Shown in pieces: positions 49,599 through 57,681 of a stretch of 64,000 bases of DNA. The first letter of the stretch is position 1, and every line of letters begins with the position of its first letter. The notes under the pieces are model-generated. The model ran no database searches. It worked only from the letters and a program-made list of their open reading frames with translations, and was not told where the DNA came from. The translations under genes and the position numbers were made by a program. Origin of the DNA: Geomobilibacter sp964432205 (GTDB lineage Bacteria > Desulfobacterota > Desulfuromonadia > Geobacterales > DSM-12255); contig CAYSMK010000024.1 in NCBI GenBank assembly GCA_964432205.1, forward strand, positions 1 through 64,000, in the 5' to 3' direction.

Positions 49599-50722
49599 GC
49601 TGTTTTGTTCCTTTCCATCATCTCCACGAACCGCCCGAACAGATAGTGCGAATCGTGGGGGCCGGGGGACGCCTCGGGATGGTGCTGCACCGAAAAGATC
49701 GGCAGGGAGCAGTGGCGAATCCCTTCCACGGTCTGGTCGTTCAGGTTCTCGTGGCCAAGGCAGGCGGCTTCCCCCAGCGACTCCAGGTCGACGGCAAAGC
49801 CGTGGTTCTGGGCGGTGATCTCAACCTTTTTCGTTTCCATATCCATGACCGGGAGGTTGGAGCCGTGGTTGCCGAACTTCAGCTTTACGGTCTTGCCCCC
49901 CAGGGCCAGTCCCAGTAACTGGTGCCCCAGACAGATGCCGAAGATCGGTTTCCTGCCGACGAACTTCCTGATGATCTCCTGCACCTCGGTAAGCGGCTCG
50001 GGATCGCCGGGGCCGTTGCTGAGAAAGATCCCGTCCGGGTTCATGGCCAGGGCCTCCTCGGCCGGGAAGGTGGCGGGCACCACGGTCACGTCGCAGCCGG
50101 CCGAGACCAGGCAGCGGAGGATGTTGTACTTGATGCCGAAGTCGTAGGCCACAACCTTGTACTTGAGGCTCGCCGGCGCTACCTGCGGGTATCCCCCCTC
50201 CAGTTCCCAGAGCCCCTCGGTCCAGTGGTAAGGCTTCTGACAGCTGACACCGCTGGCCAGGTCGAGGCCGGCCATGCTTGGTACGGCGTTGGCCTTCTTG
50301 ATCAGGCTTTCGGGGTCGAAATCGATGGTCGAGATGATACCGTTCTGGGCTCCCTTGTCCCGCAGGTGCCGGGTCAGGGCACGGGTGTCGAGCCCCTGGA
50401 TGCCGACCACGCCGTTTTCCTTCAGATAGGCATCAAGACTCATGGACGCCCGCCAGTTGGAGTAGTTGTCGTGATACTCCTTGACGATGAACCCGGACAG
50501 GAAGAGCTGATTGCTCTCGATATCCTCGGGATTGATGCCGGTGTTGCCGATCTGGGTATAGGTCATGGTGACCATCTGCCCCTTGTAGGAAGGATCGGTC
50601 AGCACCTCCTGATAGCCGGTCATGGCAGTGTTGAACACCACCTCGCCGGTTGCCTCACCGGTCGCACCGAACGTCTTCCCCGAAAAAATGCGCCCGTCTG
50701 CGAGCGCCAGTACTGCTTTCAT
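49595..50722 (-). CDS. carA: Carbamoyl-phosphate synthase small subunit
   Basis: 375 residues. It hydrolyses glutamine and channels ammonia to CarB. The N-terminal domain has FSGKTFGATGEATGEVVFNT and MTGYQEVLTDPSYKGQMV. The class I glutaminase domain has FGICLGHQLLGLALGGKTVK with the nucleophile Cys, and QHHPEASPGPHDSHYLF with the His-Glu pair. I start at the Met of MKAVLALADG, after GGGAGC; residues upstream come from a neighbouring repeat. It is separated from carB by the accessory island, unlike the usual carA-carB neighbourhood. Confidence 0.96.
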   Translation of the reverse strand: MKAVLALADGRIFSGKTFGATGEATGEVVFNTAMTGYQEVLTDPSYKGQMVTMTYTQIGNTGINPEDIESNQLFLSGFIVKEYHDNYSNWRASMSLDAYLKENGVVGIQGLDTRALTRHLRDKGAQNGIISTIDFDPESLIKKANAVPSMAGLDLASGVSCQKPYHWTEGLWELEGGYPQVAPASLKYKVVAYDFGIKYNILRCLVSAGCDVTVVPATFPAEEALAMNPDGIFLSNGPGDPEPLTEVQEIIRKFVGRKPIFGICLGHQLLGLALGGKTVKLKFGNHGSNLPVMDMETKKVEITAQNHGFAVDLESLGEAACLGHENLNDQTVEGIRHCSLPIFSVQHHPEASPGPHDSHYLFGRFVEMMERNKTA

Positions 50723-50746
50723 GAAAATGCTCCCGTATGTTCTGAA

Positions 50747-50795
50747 TGTAGGGGCGGACGGCGTCCGCCCAGGGCGCATGCCATGCGCCCCTACA
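50747..50795. repeat. Twin-hairpin repeat, copy 3, between pyrC and carA
   Basis: It begins TGTAGGGGCGGACG and ends ATGCGCCCCTACA. The hairpins GGGCGGAC/GTCCGCCC and GGGCGCAT/ATGCGCCC are separated by one base. Confidence 0.9.
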
Positions 50796-50797
50796 AG

Positions 50798-52075
50798 TTA
50801 CGCCCTTCGGTATACGATCCTGCCACCGACGATCGTGTACCGGGCACCACCCTTCATCTTCTCACCGAGCCATGGTGAGTTCTTGGACTTGCTGGCCAGG
50901 GTTCCGGCCTCGACGCTCCATTCGGCTGCCGGGTCGATCACCGTAATGTCGGCCACGGCGCCAGGCTTCAGGGACCCACGGTCAATACCTAGTATTTCTG
51001 AAGCGTTGAGCGACATTTTCTCAATCAACACATTAAGGGTGAGCACCTTTTCGTCCACCAGCTTGAGGGAGAGCGGCAGCGACGTCTCCAGGCCGATGAT
51101 CCCGTTCAGGGCGACATTGAACTCCACATCCTTTTCGTCCAGGTGATGGGGCGCATGGTCGGTGGCAATTGCGTCAATGGTGCCATCCTGCAACGCTTCC
51201 CTGACGGCGGCAACGTCGTCGGCAGTCCTGAGCGGCGGGTTCATTTTGGCATTCGTATTGTAACCGGCGACCGCTTCGTCGGTCAGGGTAAAGTAGTGCG
51301 GAGCCGTCTCGCAGGTAACCTTGACACCGCGGGCCTTGGCATTACGGATGATACGCAGCGAACCGCGGGTCGAAACATGGGCAATATGCAGCGGCGCGTT
51401 GGTGTATTCGGCCAGATAGACATCCCTGGCCGTTGCGGCATCCTCGGCAACCCGGGGGATCCCCTTCAACCCCAGCTCCGTGGAGGTGAGCCCTTCGTTC
51501 ATGACCCCCTCACCCACCAGTTGCAGGTCCTCCGCATGGGCGATCACCAGGATACCCATCCCCTTGGCGTATTCCAGCGCCCGCCGCATCAGTTCGGCAT
51601 TTGCCACCGGCCGGCCATCATCGGAAACCGCCACACAGCCGGCCTCCTTCAGATCACCCATCTCGGCCAGGCTTTCCCCTTTGCTCCCCTGGGTGATGGC
51701 GCCAATCGGAAAGACATTGACCAGACCTTCGGCCTTGGCCTTGGCAGTGATATAGGCGGTGATGGCCTTGTTGTCATTAACCGGTTTGGTGTTGGGCATG
51801 CAGGCCACCGATGTGAAGCCGCCCGCAGCGGCGGCACGGGTGCCGGAGACGATATCCTCCTTGTACTCCAGGCCGGGGTCGCGCAGATGGACGTGCATGT
51901 CGATCAGACCGGGTGTCACGTAGCAACCGGCAGCATCGATCACCTCGGCTCCGGCCGGAGCAGCCAGACCTTTGCCGATCTCTTTCACCAGGCCGTTTTC
52001 CACCACGATGTCCAACTGCTCGTCAATATTCTGGGACGGATCAACGACCCTGCCACCTTTGATAAGTAAGTTCAT
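50798..52075 (-). CDS. pyrC: Dihydroorotase
   Basis: 425 residues, the longer class I type. It cyclises carbamoyl-aspartate to dihydroorotate. The metal-binding block VTPGLIDMHVHLRDPGLEYK carries the HxH pair, and ETAPHYFTLTDEAV, IATDHAPHHLDEK and NPPLRTADDVAAV hold further ligands. The C-terminal strand VADITVIDPAAEW is typical. It lies between pyrB and carA, each boundary holding a twin-hairpin repeat. Confidence 0.96.
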   Translation of the reverse strand: MNLLIKGGRVVDPSQNIDEQLDIVVENGLVKEIGKGLAAPAGAEVIDAAGCYVTPGLIDMHVHLRDPGLEYKEDIVSGTRAAAAGGFTSVACMPNTKPVNDNKAITAYITAKAKAEGLVNVFPIGAITQGSKGESLAEMGDLKEAGCVAVSDDGRPVANAELMRRALEYAKGMGILVIAHAEDLQLVGEGVMNEGLTSTELGLKGIPRVAEDAATARDVYLAEYTNAPLHIAHVSTRGSLRIIRNAKARGVKVTCETAPHYFTLTDEAVAGYNTNAKMNPPLRTADDVAAVREALQDGTIDAIATDHAPHHLDEKDVEFNVALNGIIGLETSLPLSLKLVDEKVLTLNVLIEKMSLNASEILGIDRGSLKPGAVADITVIDPAAEWSVEAGTLASKSKNSPWLGEKMKGGARYTIVGGRIVYRRA

Positions 52076-52096
52076 ATGATTACCTCATATCCATGT

Positions 52097-52156
52097 TGTA
52101 GGGGCGATCATTATCGATCGCCCTCGCATCGGGCGAATACAAGATTCGCCCCTACA
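52097..52156. repeat. Twin-hairpin repeat, copy 4, between pyrB and pyrC
   Basis: It begins TGTAGGGGCGATC and ends ATTCGCCCCTACA. The hairpins GGGCGATC/GATCGCCC and GGGCGAAT/ATTCGCCC are separated by 7 bases. Confidence 0.9.
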
Positions 52157-52164
52157 ATTGCGGT

Positions 52165-53100
52165 CTATTCCGGCGTCAGTTCTCCGCCGCTGACGTGGTA
52201 CAGCATCGCCATCCGCACCGCCACCCCATTCTCCACCTGCTTGAGGATATGGGACTGGGGGCCATCGGCCACATAGGACGACAGCTCCACCCCGCGGTTG
52301 ATCGGACCGGGATGCATGACAATAGCGTTCGGCTTGGCCAGCTTCATGACCTCGGGATTGAGCCCGTAGTAACGGGCATATTCACGCATGGTCGGAAGCA
52401 AAGTCTTCCCCTGGCGCTCCAGCTGGATACGGAGCATCATCACCACATCCGCGTCCTGAACCGCTTCCTTCATGGTGGAACAGACCGTGACATTCCCCAG
52501 GCGCTCGACGCCCGGGGGCATCATCGTGGGGGGGCCGGCCAGGTATATCCGGGATCCCATCGTGGTGAGACCGAAGATACCGGAGCGGGCAACCCGGCTG
52601 TGGGTGATATCGCCGACAATGGCCACCTTGAGCCCATCGAGGCGACCGAAGCTCTGGCGCATGGTCAGGAGGTCCAACAGCCCCTGGGACGGGTGTTCGT
52701 GGGCACCGTCACCGGCATTGATCACCGAACAGGAGACCCGCTGGGCCAGATAATGGTGGGCACCGGAGGCGGCATGGCGCATGACGATGATGTCGGGCTT
52801 CATGGCCAGGACATTCCGGGCGGTGTCCGAAAGGGTTTCGCCTTTGGTTACCGAACTGCCTGACGAGGAAATATTGATGGTATCCGCGGAAAGACGCTTG
52901 GCAGCGATCTCGAATGAGGTCCGGGTCCGGGTCGAGGCCTCGTAGAAGAGGTTCACGATCGTTTTCCCGCGCAGGGTCGGCACCTTCTTGATCTCCCGGC
53001 CGTTGACCTCCCGCATGTTCTCGGCCGTGTCCAGCAGGAGTTGGATCTCTTCCCTGGTAAGATCCTGCAACCCTATGATGTCCTTATGCTTGAAGCCCAT
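52165..53100 (-). CDS. pyrB: Aspartate carbamoyltransferase catalytic subunit
   Basis: 311 residues. It joins carbamoyl phosphate to aspartate. The signature FYEASTRTRTSFEIAAKRL with the carbamoyl-phosphate loop, MRHAASGAHHYLAQ, GDGAHEHPSQGLLDLLT and VMHPGPINRGVELSSYVADG are present. There is no regulatory PyrI gene. The ATG at 53098-53100 follows GGAGG. It lies 14 bases after pyrR. Confidence 0.96.
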   Translation of the reverse strand: MGFKHKDIIGLQDLTREEIQLLLDTAENMREVNGREIKKVPTLRGKTIVNLFYEASTRTRTSFEIAAKRLSADTINISSSGSSVTKGETLSDTARNVLAMKPDIIVMRHAASGAHHYLAQRVSCSVINAGDGAHEHPSQGLLDLLTMRQSFGRLDGLKVAIVGDITHSRVARSGIFGLTTMGSRIYLAGPPTMMPPGVERLGNVTVCSTMKEAVQDADVVMMLRIQLERQGKTLLPTMREYARYYGLNPEVMKLAKPNAIVMHPGPINRGVELSSYVADGPQSHILKQVENGVAVRMAMLYHVSGGELTPE

Positions 53101-53114
53101 ACGCACCTCCTCCC

Positions 53115-53651
53115 CTATTTCTGTAAGACCACTTCCTGCGGCCGGTTGGTTGGGTCGAACAGTACCTGGATAGTCTCCTTGAGGCTGGTCGGGACGTTAC
53201 GGCCGACAAAATCGGCCCGTATCGGCAGTTCCCGGTGTCCCCGGTCAATCAGTACGGCAAGCTGAATGCAGGAGGGACGGCCATGGTCCATGATGGCGTC
53301 CATGGCAGCCCTGATGGTGCGGCCCGTGAAGAGGACATCGTCAACCAGTACCACCTTCTTGTCCTCGATGACGAACGGAATGAGGGTCTTGCCCACAGGA
53401 AGATGTTCAGTATGTCCCTTGATGTCGTCACGATAGAGGGTGATGTCCACCTCGCCGACCGACACGGTCTCTCCTTCGATTTCTTCCAGGTGCCTGGCCA
53501 GTTCACGGGCCAAGTGAACGCCACCGGTCCGGATGCCGACCAGGACCAGGTTCTGTACCCCCTTGTTCCGTTCCAGAATCTCGTGGGCGATGCGCGTGAG
53601 CGCCCGCTTGATCCCGGCACCATCGAGAATGACCGTGTTCTCTTCTCCCAT
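53115..53651 (-). CDS. pyrR: Bifunctional pyr operon regulator / uracil phosphoribosyltransferase
   Basis: 178 residues. PyrR binds pyr mRNA when UMP is high and promotes early termination; it also makes UMP from uracil. It has ALTRIAHEILERNKGVQNLV, VGIRTGGVHLARELAR and the PRPP loop VVLVDDVLFTGRTIRAAMDA. It is the first gene of pyrR-pyrB-pyrC-carA. The hairpin in its leader may be its regulatory target, although I could not identify a clear PyrR binding loop. Confidence 0.95.
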   Translation of the reverse strand: MGEENTVILDGAGIKRALTRIAHEILERNKGVQNLVLVGIRTGGVHLARELARHLEEIEGETVSVGEVDITLYRDDIKGHTEHLPVGKTLIPFVIEDKKVVLVDDVLFTGRTIRAAMDAIMDHGRPSCIQLAVLIDRGHRELPIRADFVGRNVPTSLKETIQVLFDPTNRPQEVVLQK

Positions 53652-53687
53652 AGCGCCCTCCTTTATTAGCCGCTCCCAGAACGAACA

Positions 53688-53719
53688 AAAGCCTTTCCAC
53701 CGGCTGGCGAAAAGGCTTT
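53688..53719 (-). promoter_or_regulatory. Leader hairpin upstream of pyrR, possible attenuator
   Basis: Perfect 9-base arms AAAGCCTTT and AAAGGCTTT enclose a GC-rich loop. On the minus strand the stem is followed by TTTTG and lies 37 bases before the pyrR start. It looks like an intrinsic terminator inside the pyr leader. PyrR control is inferred from position. Confidence 0.55.
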
Positions 53720-53911
53720 ACGTCAATGCGTAAATAGTATTGTCCCTCTCACCTTTGTTAACCTCACGGGGTTAAATTAAAAGGTTCGTACAAGCGCCGT
53801 AAAATTATCACCACCGAAGGCCCCCGTCAAGGAGAAATTGGTTGCTTCACCCAGCCCTTTGCTTATAATTCTCCGGAGTACTGGATACTACGGCAAAGGA
53901 CACGAACCGAC

Positions 53912-54664
53912 ATGAACAGTCACGGCATGAAGCGCTCAAGGCGCATGCTAACGGCCACAGTTGCTCTGGCTACCGCCCTCGTTGTTTCTCTTGCCGCCTG
54001 GCCCGGCAGTGCCGAGGAACCTGCAGCGGACATCACCCCCCCCACGGAAGGTCAGCCGGCCAAAACGCCCGCGACAAAGCCGGCCACCGACGCCAAGGTC
54101 GATCCCTGCCGTGAGTATCGTGAAAAATGCGCTGACAGCGAAACGGTGACCAAGAAAAAGGGGAGCACGAAAAAGAAGCGGCGAACCAAGAGTGCCAGCA
54201 CGAAGAAGGGACGAAAAGGGAAAACTGCACACAAGAAAACGGCCAAAAAGACAGGCACGAAAGCCGCCGAAGCGGGAGCAACCGGCACAAAGTGGCAGTC
54301 GCTCTGCAGCGGTGAGCGGTTGACCGTCGATCAGGTCAGGGAGGGAATGAAGGGGGCTAAAGACTTTTCCGGGAAGAACCTGGGGGGACTTAACCTGCTG
54401 GCCTTCAACCTGCGGGGGGCAAACCTGGCCGGCACCTGTCTTGCCGGGGTGAACCTGGAGCGGGCCGACCTCACCGAGGCCAACCTGAAACGGGCCATTA
54501 TGTCCGGTGCCAATCTGACCCTGGCCAGCGTCCAGTTGGCCAACATCGATGGCGCCAGAATGGATGGCGCCATCTTCGACGACACGGTCTGGATCGATGG
54601 TCACGTGTGCCGCAAAGGCTCCGTCGGCCGTTGCCTCGACATCTTCGACTCTCCCGGGCAATAA
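53912..54664 (+). CDS. Secreted Lys-rich protein with pentapeptide-like repeats
   Basis: 250 residues. A signal peptide (LTATVALATALVVSLAAWPG) is followed by a Pro/Thr linker, a very basic Lys-rich segment (about 80-120; KKKGSTKKKRRTKSASTKKG), and a C-terminal pentapeptide-repeat domain (about 145-225) with repeated A[NDS]L blocks such as GANLAGTCLAGVNLERADLT and EANLKRAIMSGANLTLAS. The last 20 residues contain two Cys. Pentapeptide domains form right-handed quadrilateral helices; the basic tract may bind DNA or polysaccharide. The function is unknown. Confidence 0.85.
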   Translation: MNSHGMKRSRRMLTATVALATALVVSLAAWPGSAEEPAADITPPTEGQPAKTPATKPATDAKVDPCREYREKCADSETVTKKKGSTKKKRRTKSASTKKGRKGKTAHKKTAKKTGTKAAEAGATGTKWQSLCSGERLTVDQVREGMKGAKDFSGKNLGGLNLLAFNLRGANLAGTCLAGVNLERADLTEANLKRAIMSGANLTLASVQLANIDGARMDGAIFDDTVWIDGHVCRKGSVGRCLDIFDSPGQ

Positions 54665-54678
54665 CGCCCGGGAGAGTC
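54647..54678. terminator. Bidirectional terminator overlapping the end of the pentapeptide gene
   Basis: Perfect 13-base arms GACTCTCCCGGGC and GCCCGGGAGAGTC around a 6-base loop. The stop codon of the pentapeptide gene lies in the loop. It sits between two convergent genes. No strong T tract follows. Confidence 0.75.
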
Positions 54679-54686
54679 AATGACCG

Positions 54687-55901
54687 CTATTCCTTTGTTC
54701 CATTTATCTTGGCCTTGAGCAGTTCACCCAGGGTCCCCATCCCCTGAGGAGACGTGGCTGACTTCTGGCGGAAAGCCTGCAGATCCGCATCAGCCTCGGC
54801 AGCGGCCCGGGCGAAATCAGCCAGGGCAAGGGAAATCTTCCGGTTATCCAGGTCGATCCCCTCTACCAGCACCTCCACGGTCTCCCCTTCCTTCAGCACG
54901 TCCTTGGGATGGGCAATCTTTTTCCCTCCGCCCAACCTGGAGATGTGCAGCAGCCCGTCGATGCCGTCACCCAGGGCGACAAAGGCCCCGAATGGTGCCA
55001 GCCGCACCACGGTACCGGTAACACTGGTCCCGACCGCAAATTTCTGGGGCACCGACTCCCACGGGTCGGCCAGCGTATCCTTAAGGCTGAAGGTAATCCG
55101 CTCCTTCTCCCAGTCTATCTGCTTGACCACTACCTTCACCTGGTCCCCCACCGACAGCACCTGGCGGATGTCGCGAACCTTCCCCCAGGCAGCCTCGGAG
55201 ACCGGCAGCAGTCCGTCCATGGCACCTATGGAAATAAATGCGCCAAAATCCCTGAGGGACGAAACCGTGCCTTCCACAACCGTACCGACGGTCAGGCTCT
55301 CCTTGAGTTTTTCCCTTTCCTGGCGCTGCTCTTCTTCCAGCATGGCCCGGTGGGAGACGATGATGTTTCTTCCCCGCTCACCGTATTCGATAACCCGGAA
55401 CGGCAGATGCTTACCGACAAAGGCAGCCGTATTCTCGGCACGGCGCAGAGATATCTGGGAAAAGGGGCAGAACGCACGGACAGAGCCGCCAATCTTTACT
55501 TCGAAGCCCCCCTTCACCTCCTTCTCCACCACCCCTTCCACCGGAATGCCGCTACGCCAGGCATCTTCCAGCTGTCCCTGGGCCGCGGCACCGGCGCCGC
55601 CGACCTTGGTGGAGAAGCGCAATTCCCCCTTGGAGCTGCCGACGAACCAGGCCGTGATCGTATCGCCGGTAGCGACGGTCAGGTTACCTTCAGGGTCGGT
55701 CAGTTCCCGGCGGTCGAGCACTCCTTCACCCTTCTGGCCGATATCCAGGAACACCCAGTCGTTGGAAACCTGCAGCACCCGCGCCTGCACCTTGGCACCA
55801 GGCTTGAGTTTGCCGCTACTGGCCTGGCTGGCGGCGAACAACTCGGCAAAGCTCTCCTCGTTCGTGGACTCGTCGTCCGTCACTATCTTCTCATCGGTCA
55901 T
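54687..55901 (-). CDS. S1-domain protein, short ribosomal protein S1 paralog
   Basis: 404 residues from the Met of MTDEKIVTDD, preceded by GGGAG. Four S1 RNA-binding domains follow each other from about residue 35: VQARVLQVSNDWVFLDIGQK, VEGVVEKEVKGGFEVKIGGS, VEGTVSSLRDFGAFISIGAM and VTGTVVRLAPFGAFVALGDG. The usual S1 of this group has six domains and about 560-590 residues, so this is either a short form or a second S1-like protein. The N-terminus is acidic. It probably binds mRNA during translation. It is upstream of no close operon partner. Confidence 0.85.
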   Translation of the reverse strand: MTDEKIVTDDESTNEESFAELFAASQASSGKLKPGAKVQARVLQVSNDWVFLDIGQKGEGVLDRRELTDPEGNLTVATGDTITAWFVGSSKGELRFSTKVGGAGAAAQGQLEDAWRSGIPVEGVVEKEVKGGFEVKIGGSVRAFCPFSQISLRRAENTAAFVGKHLPFRVIEYGERGRNIIVSHRAMLEEEQRQEREKLKESLTVGTVVEGTVSSLRDFGAFISIGAMDGLLPVSEAAWGKVRDIRQVLSVGDQVKVVVKQIDWEKERITFSLKDTLADPWESVPQKFAVGTSVTGTVVRLAPFGAFVALGDGIDGLLHISRLGGGKKIAHPKDVLKEGETVEVLVEGIDLDNRKISLALADFARAAAEADADLQAFRQKSATSPQGMGTLGELLKAKINGTKE

Positions 55902-55978
55902 TGTCCGTTGTCTCCCTTGCGTGATGTTTATTGTCATTGGTCAAAGAGGAAGATGTTCCTGTTCAGCCACTTAACCAA

Positions 55979-56866
55979 TCAACTGTTCGACGGTGTCTTT
56001 TCCAACTCGCGCATCAGCTCGTCATAGGCCGACAAAGACTGAATGAGCGGCGAACTCCGCCGGGCGGATTCTTCGAATCCCTTCAGCGTTGCGTTGAAAC
56101 CGCCGGCCCGCCCCTTCAGCCCCTCGATACTGGCAGTCAGGTACCCCTTGTCGACCTTTTCTTCCTTGCGGGTCAGAAACGCCTTGGTCTTGGCAAAGTA
56201 TTCATCGCCCGTGCCGAGATATTGATGAAGCCCCTCAAGAAACGAGAGCGTCGAGGCGGAAAGCTCTGCCGTGGTTCCCAGCTTCGTCCGAACATCCGCC
56301 ATATCCTTCAGCAACTGAGTGTCGACAAAACGGGACAGTTGGGCGATCTCCGTACCCTTCCCATTCGGCGAACTGCCGAGGGCATCAACCTGCTTGAGGA
56401 ACAGCTGCGAGTTCGCCGAATAACGGTTAATGGCTGCAGATGCCTCGCTCAGGGAAAGGGCAAAATGGGAGACAAACTTGGCGAACAGCCCCGCCTGCCC
56501 CGCATAGGGGATGGGAAGGAGCCTGGCAAAACCGGCCGCAACCGAGCCTGCTTCAACATAGCGCTTATAGCCGGCAAGACTGTCGGTCATCCAGGTGACG
56601 AAACCGGCGAAGTCAGCCATGGCCGCTCGCTGCGCCCGCGTTTCCCTGGCCAGATCCTGAAGACGCCGGAATCTCTTCTGTGACAGGGAGTCAATGGTCA
56701 GCGCCGGAGAAGTTTCCAACTGCCGCACCCGCTCCCGGAGACGGACGTTCTCCTCCTGGATGCCGTTGCAGGCACCGCTGCGCAGTTCGGCGGTCACCGG
56801 GGCACAGGCCGTGACTGCTCCCAGTGCGAGTATGCAGAGCACCAACTTGGACAATAATCTTGTCAT
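55979..56866 (-). CDS. Predicted lipoprotein of unknown function
   Basis: 295 residues. A lipoprotein signal peptide ends in the lipobox AVTAC with Cys 21, so the mature protein should be anchored to the outer or inner membrane. The rest is mainly helical, with a short coiled-coil after the Cys (EENVRLRERVRQLE) and long amphipathic segments. I recognise no family. It lies 77 bases after the S1 gene's start side, on the same strand. Confidence 0.8.
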   Translation of the reverse strand: MTRLLSKLVLCILALGAVTACAPVTAELRSGACNGIQEENVRLRERVRQLETSPALTIDSLSQKRFRRLQDLARETRAQRAAMADFAGFVTWMTDSLAGYKRYVEAGSVAAGFARLLPIPYAGQAGLFAKFVSHFALSLSEASAAINRYSANSQLFLKQVDALGSSPNGKGTEIAQLSRFVDTQLLKDMADVRTKLGTTAELSASTLSFLEGLHQYLGTGDEYFAKTKAFLTRKEEKVDKGYLTASIEGLKGRAGGFNATLKGFEESARRSSPLIQSLSAYDELMRELEKTPSNS

Positions 56867-56886
56867 CGGATCATCCTTAATGCGCC

Positions 56887-56914
56887 AAAAAGCCGCTTCA
56901 ACGAGCGGCTTTTT
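56887..56914. terminator. Bidirectional intrinsic terminator after lepB
   Basis: Perfect 11-base arms AAAAAGCCGCT and AGCGGCTTTTT around a 6-base loop, 86 bases after the lepB stop. Confidence 0.92.
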
Positions 56915-56999
56915 GAGTTATCCCATACCACGTCGCAACAAACAGCACGCCCGGCTCGTCTCTCCCCGCAGCCAGGCACGGATGAGGCACAACCCGGTT

Positions 57000-57668
57000 T
57001 CAGTCGATCAACCGGCCGATACTGCCGAAACGGACCCGGAATTTCTCCGAATCCCACGACCAGTACTTGATGAAGGCAAGCCCCTTCAGTTTGTCGTTCT
57101 TTACGAAGCCCCAGAAACGGCTGTCATAGGAGCGATCGCGGTTGTCACCCATCATAAAGTAGGAGCCGGCGGGTACAGTCACCGGGCCGAAGCTGTCCCG
57201 CGGATTCTGGGCCTTGGGGATAACCTCCTTCTCCTTGTGAACCTCGTGGGGATTTTCGTAAGGCTTGCCGTTCACATAGACCTTCTTGTCCCGTCCTTCC
57301 ACCACGTCACCGGGAAGGCCGACGACCCTTTTGATGAAATCCTTGCTCGGGTCCTCGGGGTATTCGAAGACGACCACGTCGCCCCGTTTCGGGTCGCGGA
57401 CCGTCAGAACCCGCTTGTCGGTGAACGGAATCTTGGTGCCGTAGATGAACTTGTTCACCAGGATGTGGTCACCGATGGCCAGGGTGTCCTCCATGGAACC
57501 GGAGGGGATCTTGAACGCCTGAACCACAAAGGTCCGAATCACCAGCGCCAGCAGGACGGCAATGATGATCGACTCGGCATACTCCCGCACGATATGTTTC
57601 TTCTTCACCACCGGCTCGGGCTCCTGGTTATCCGCGACCTGATCGGCCAGGTGCTTGTAGTCTTCCAT
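57000..57668 (-). CDS. lepB: Signal peptidase I
   Basis: 222 residues. It cleaves signal peptides at the periplasmic membrane face. One N-terminal helix (AESIIIAVLLALVIRTFVVQ) is followed by the catalytic Ser in FKIPSGSMEDTLAIGDHILV and the Lys in KRVVGLPGDVVEGRD. The final box GSYFMMGDNRDRSYDSRFWG is also present. It begins 13 bases after lepA, the classic lepA-lepB pair. Confidence 0.96.
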   Translation of the reverse strand: MEDYKHLADQVADNQEPEPVVKKKHIVREYAESIIIAVLLALVIRTFVVQAFKIPSGSMEDTLAIGDHILVNKFIYGTKIPFTDKRVLTVRDPKRGDVVVFEYPEDPSKDFIKRVVGLPGDVVEGRDKKVYVNGKPYENPHEVHKEKEVIPKAQNPRDSFGPVTVPAGSYFMMGDNRDRSYDSRFWGFVKNDKLKGLAFIKYWSWDSEKFRVRFGSIGRLID

Positions 57669-57681
57669 GCTCTGGGTTCCT

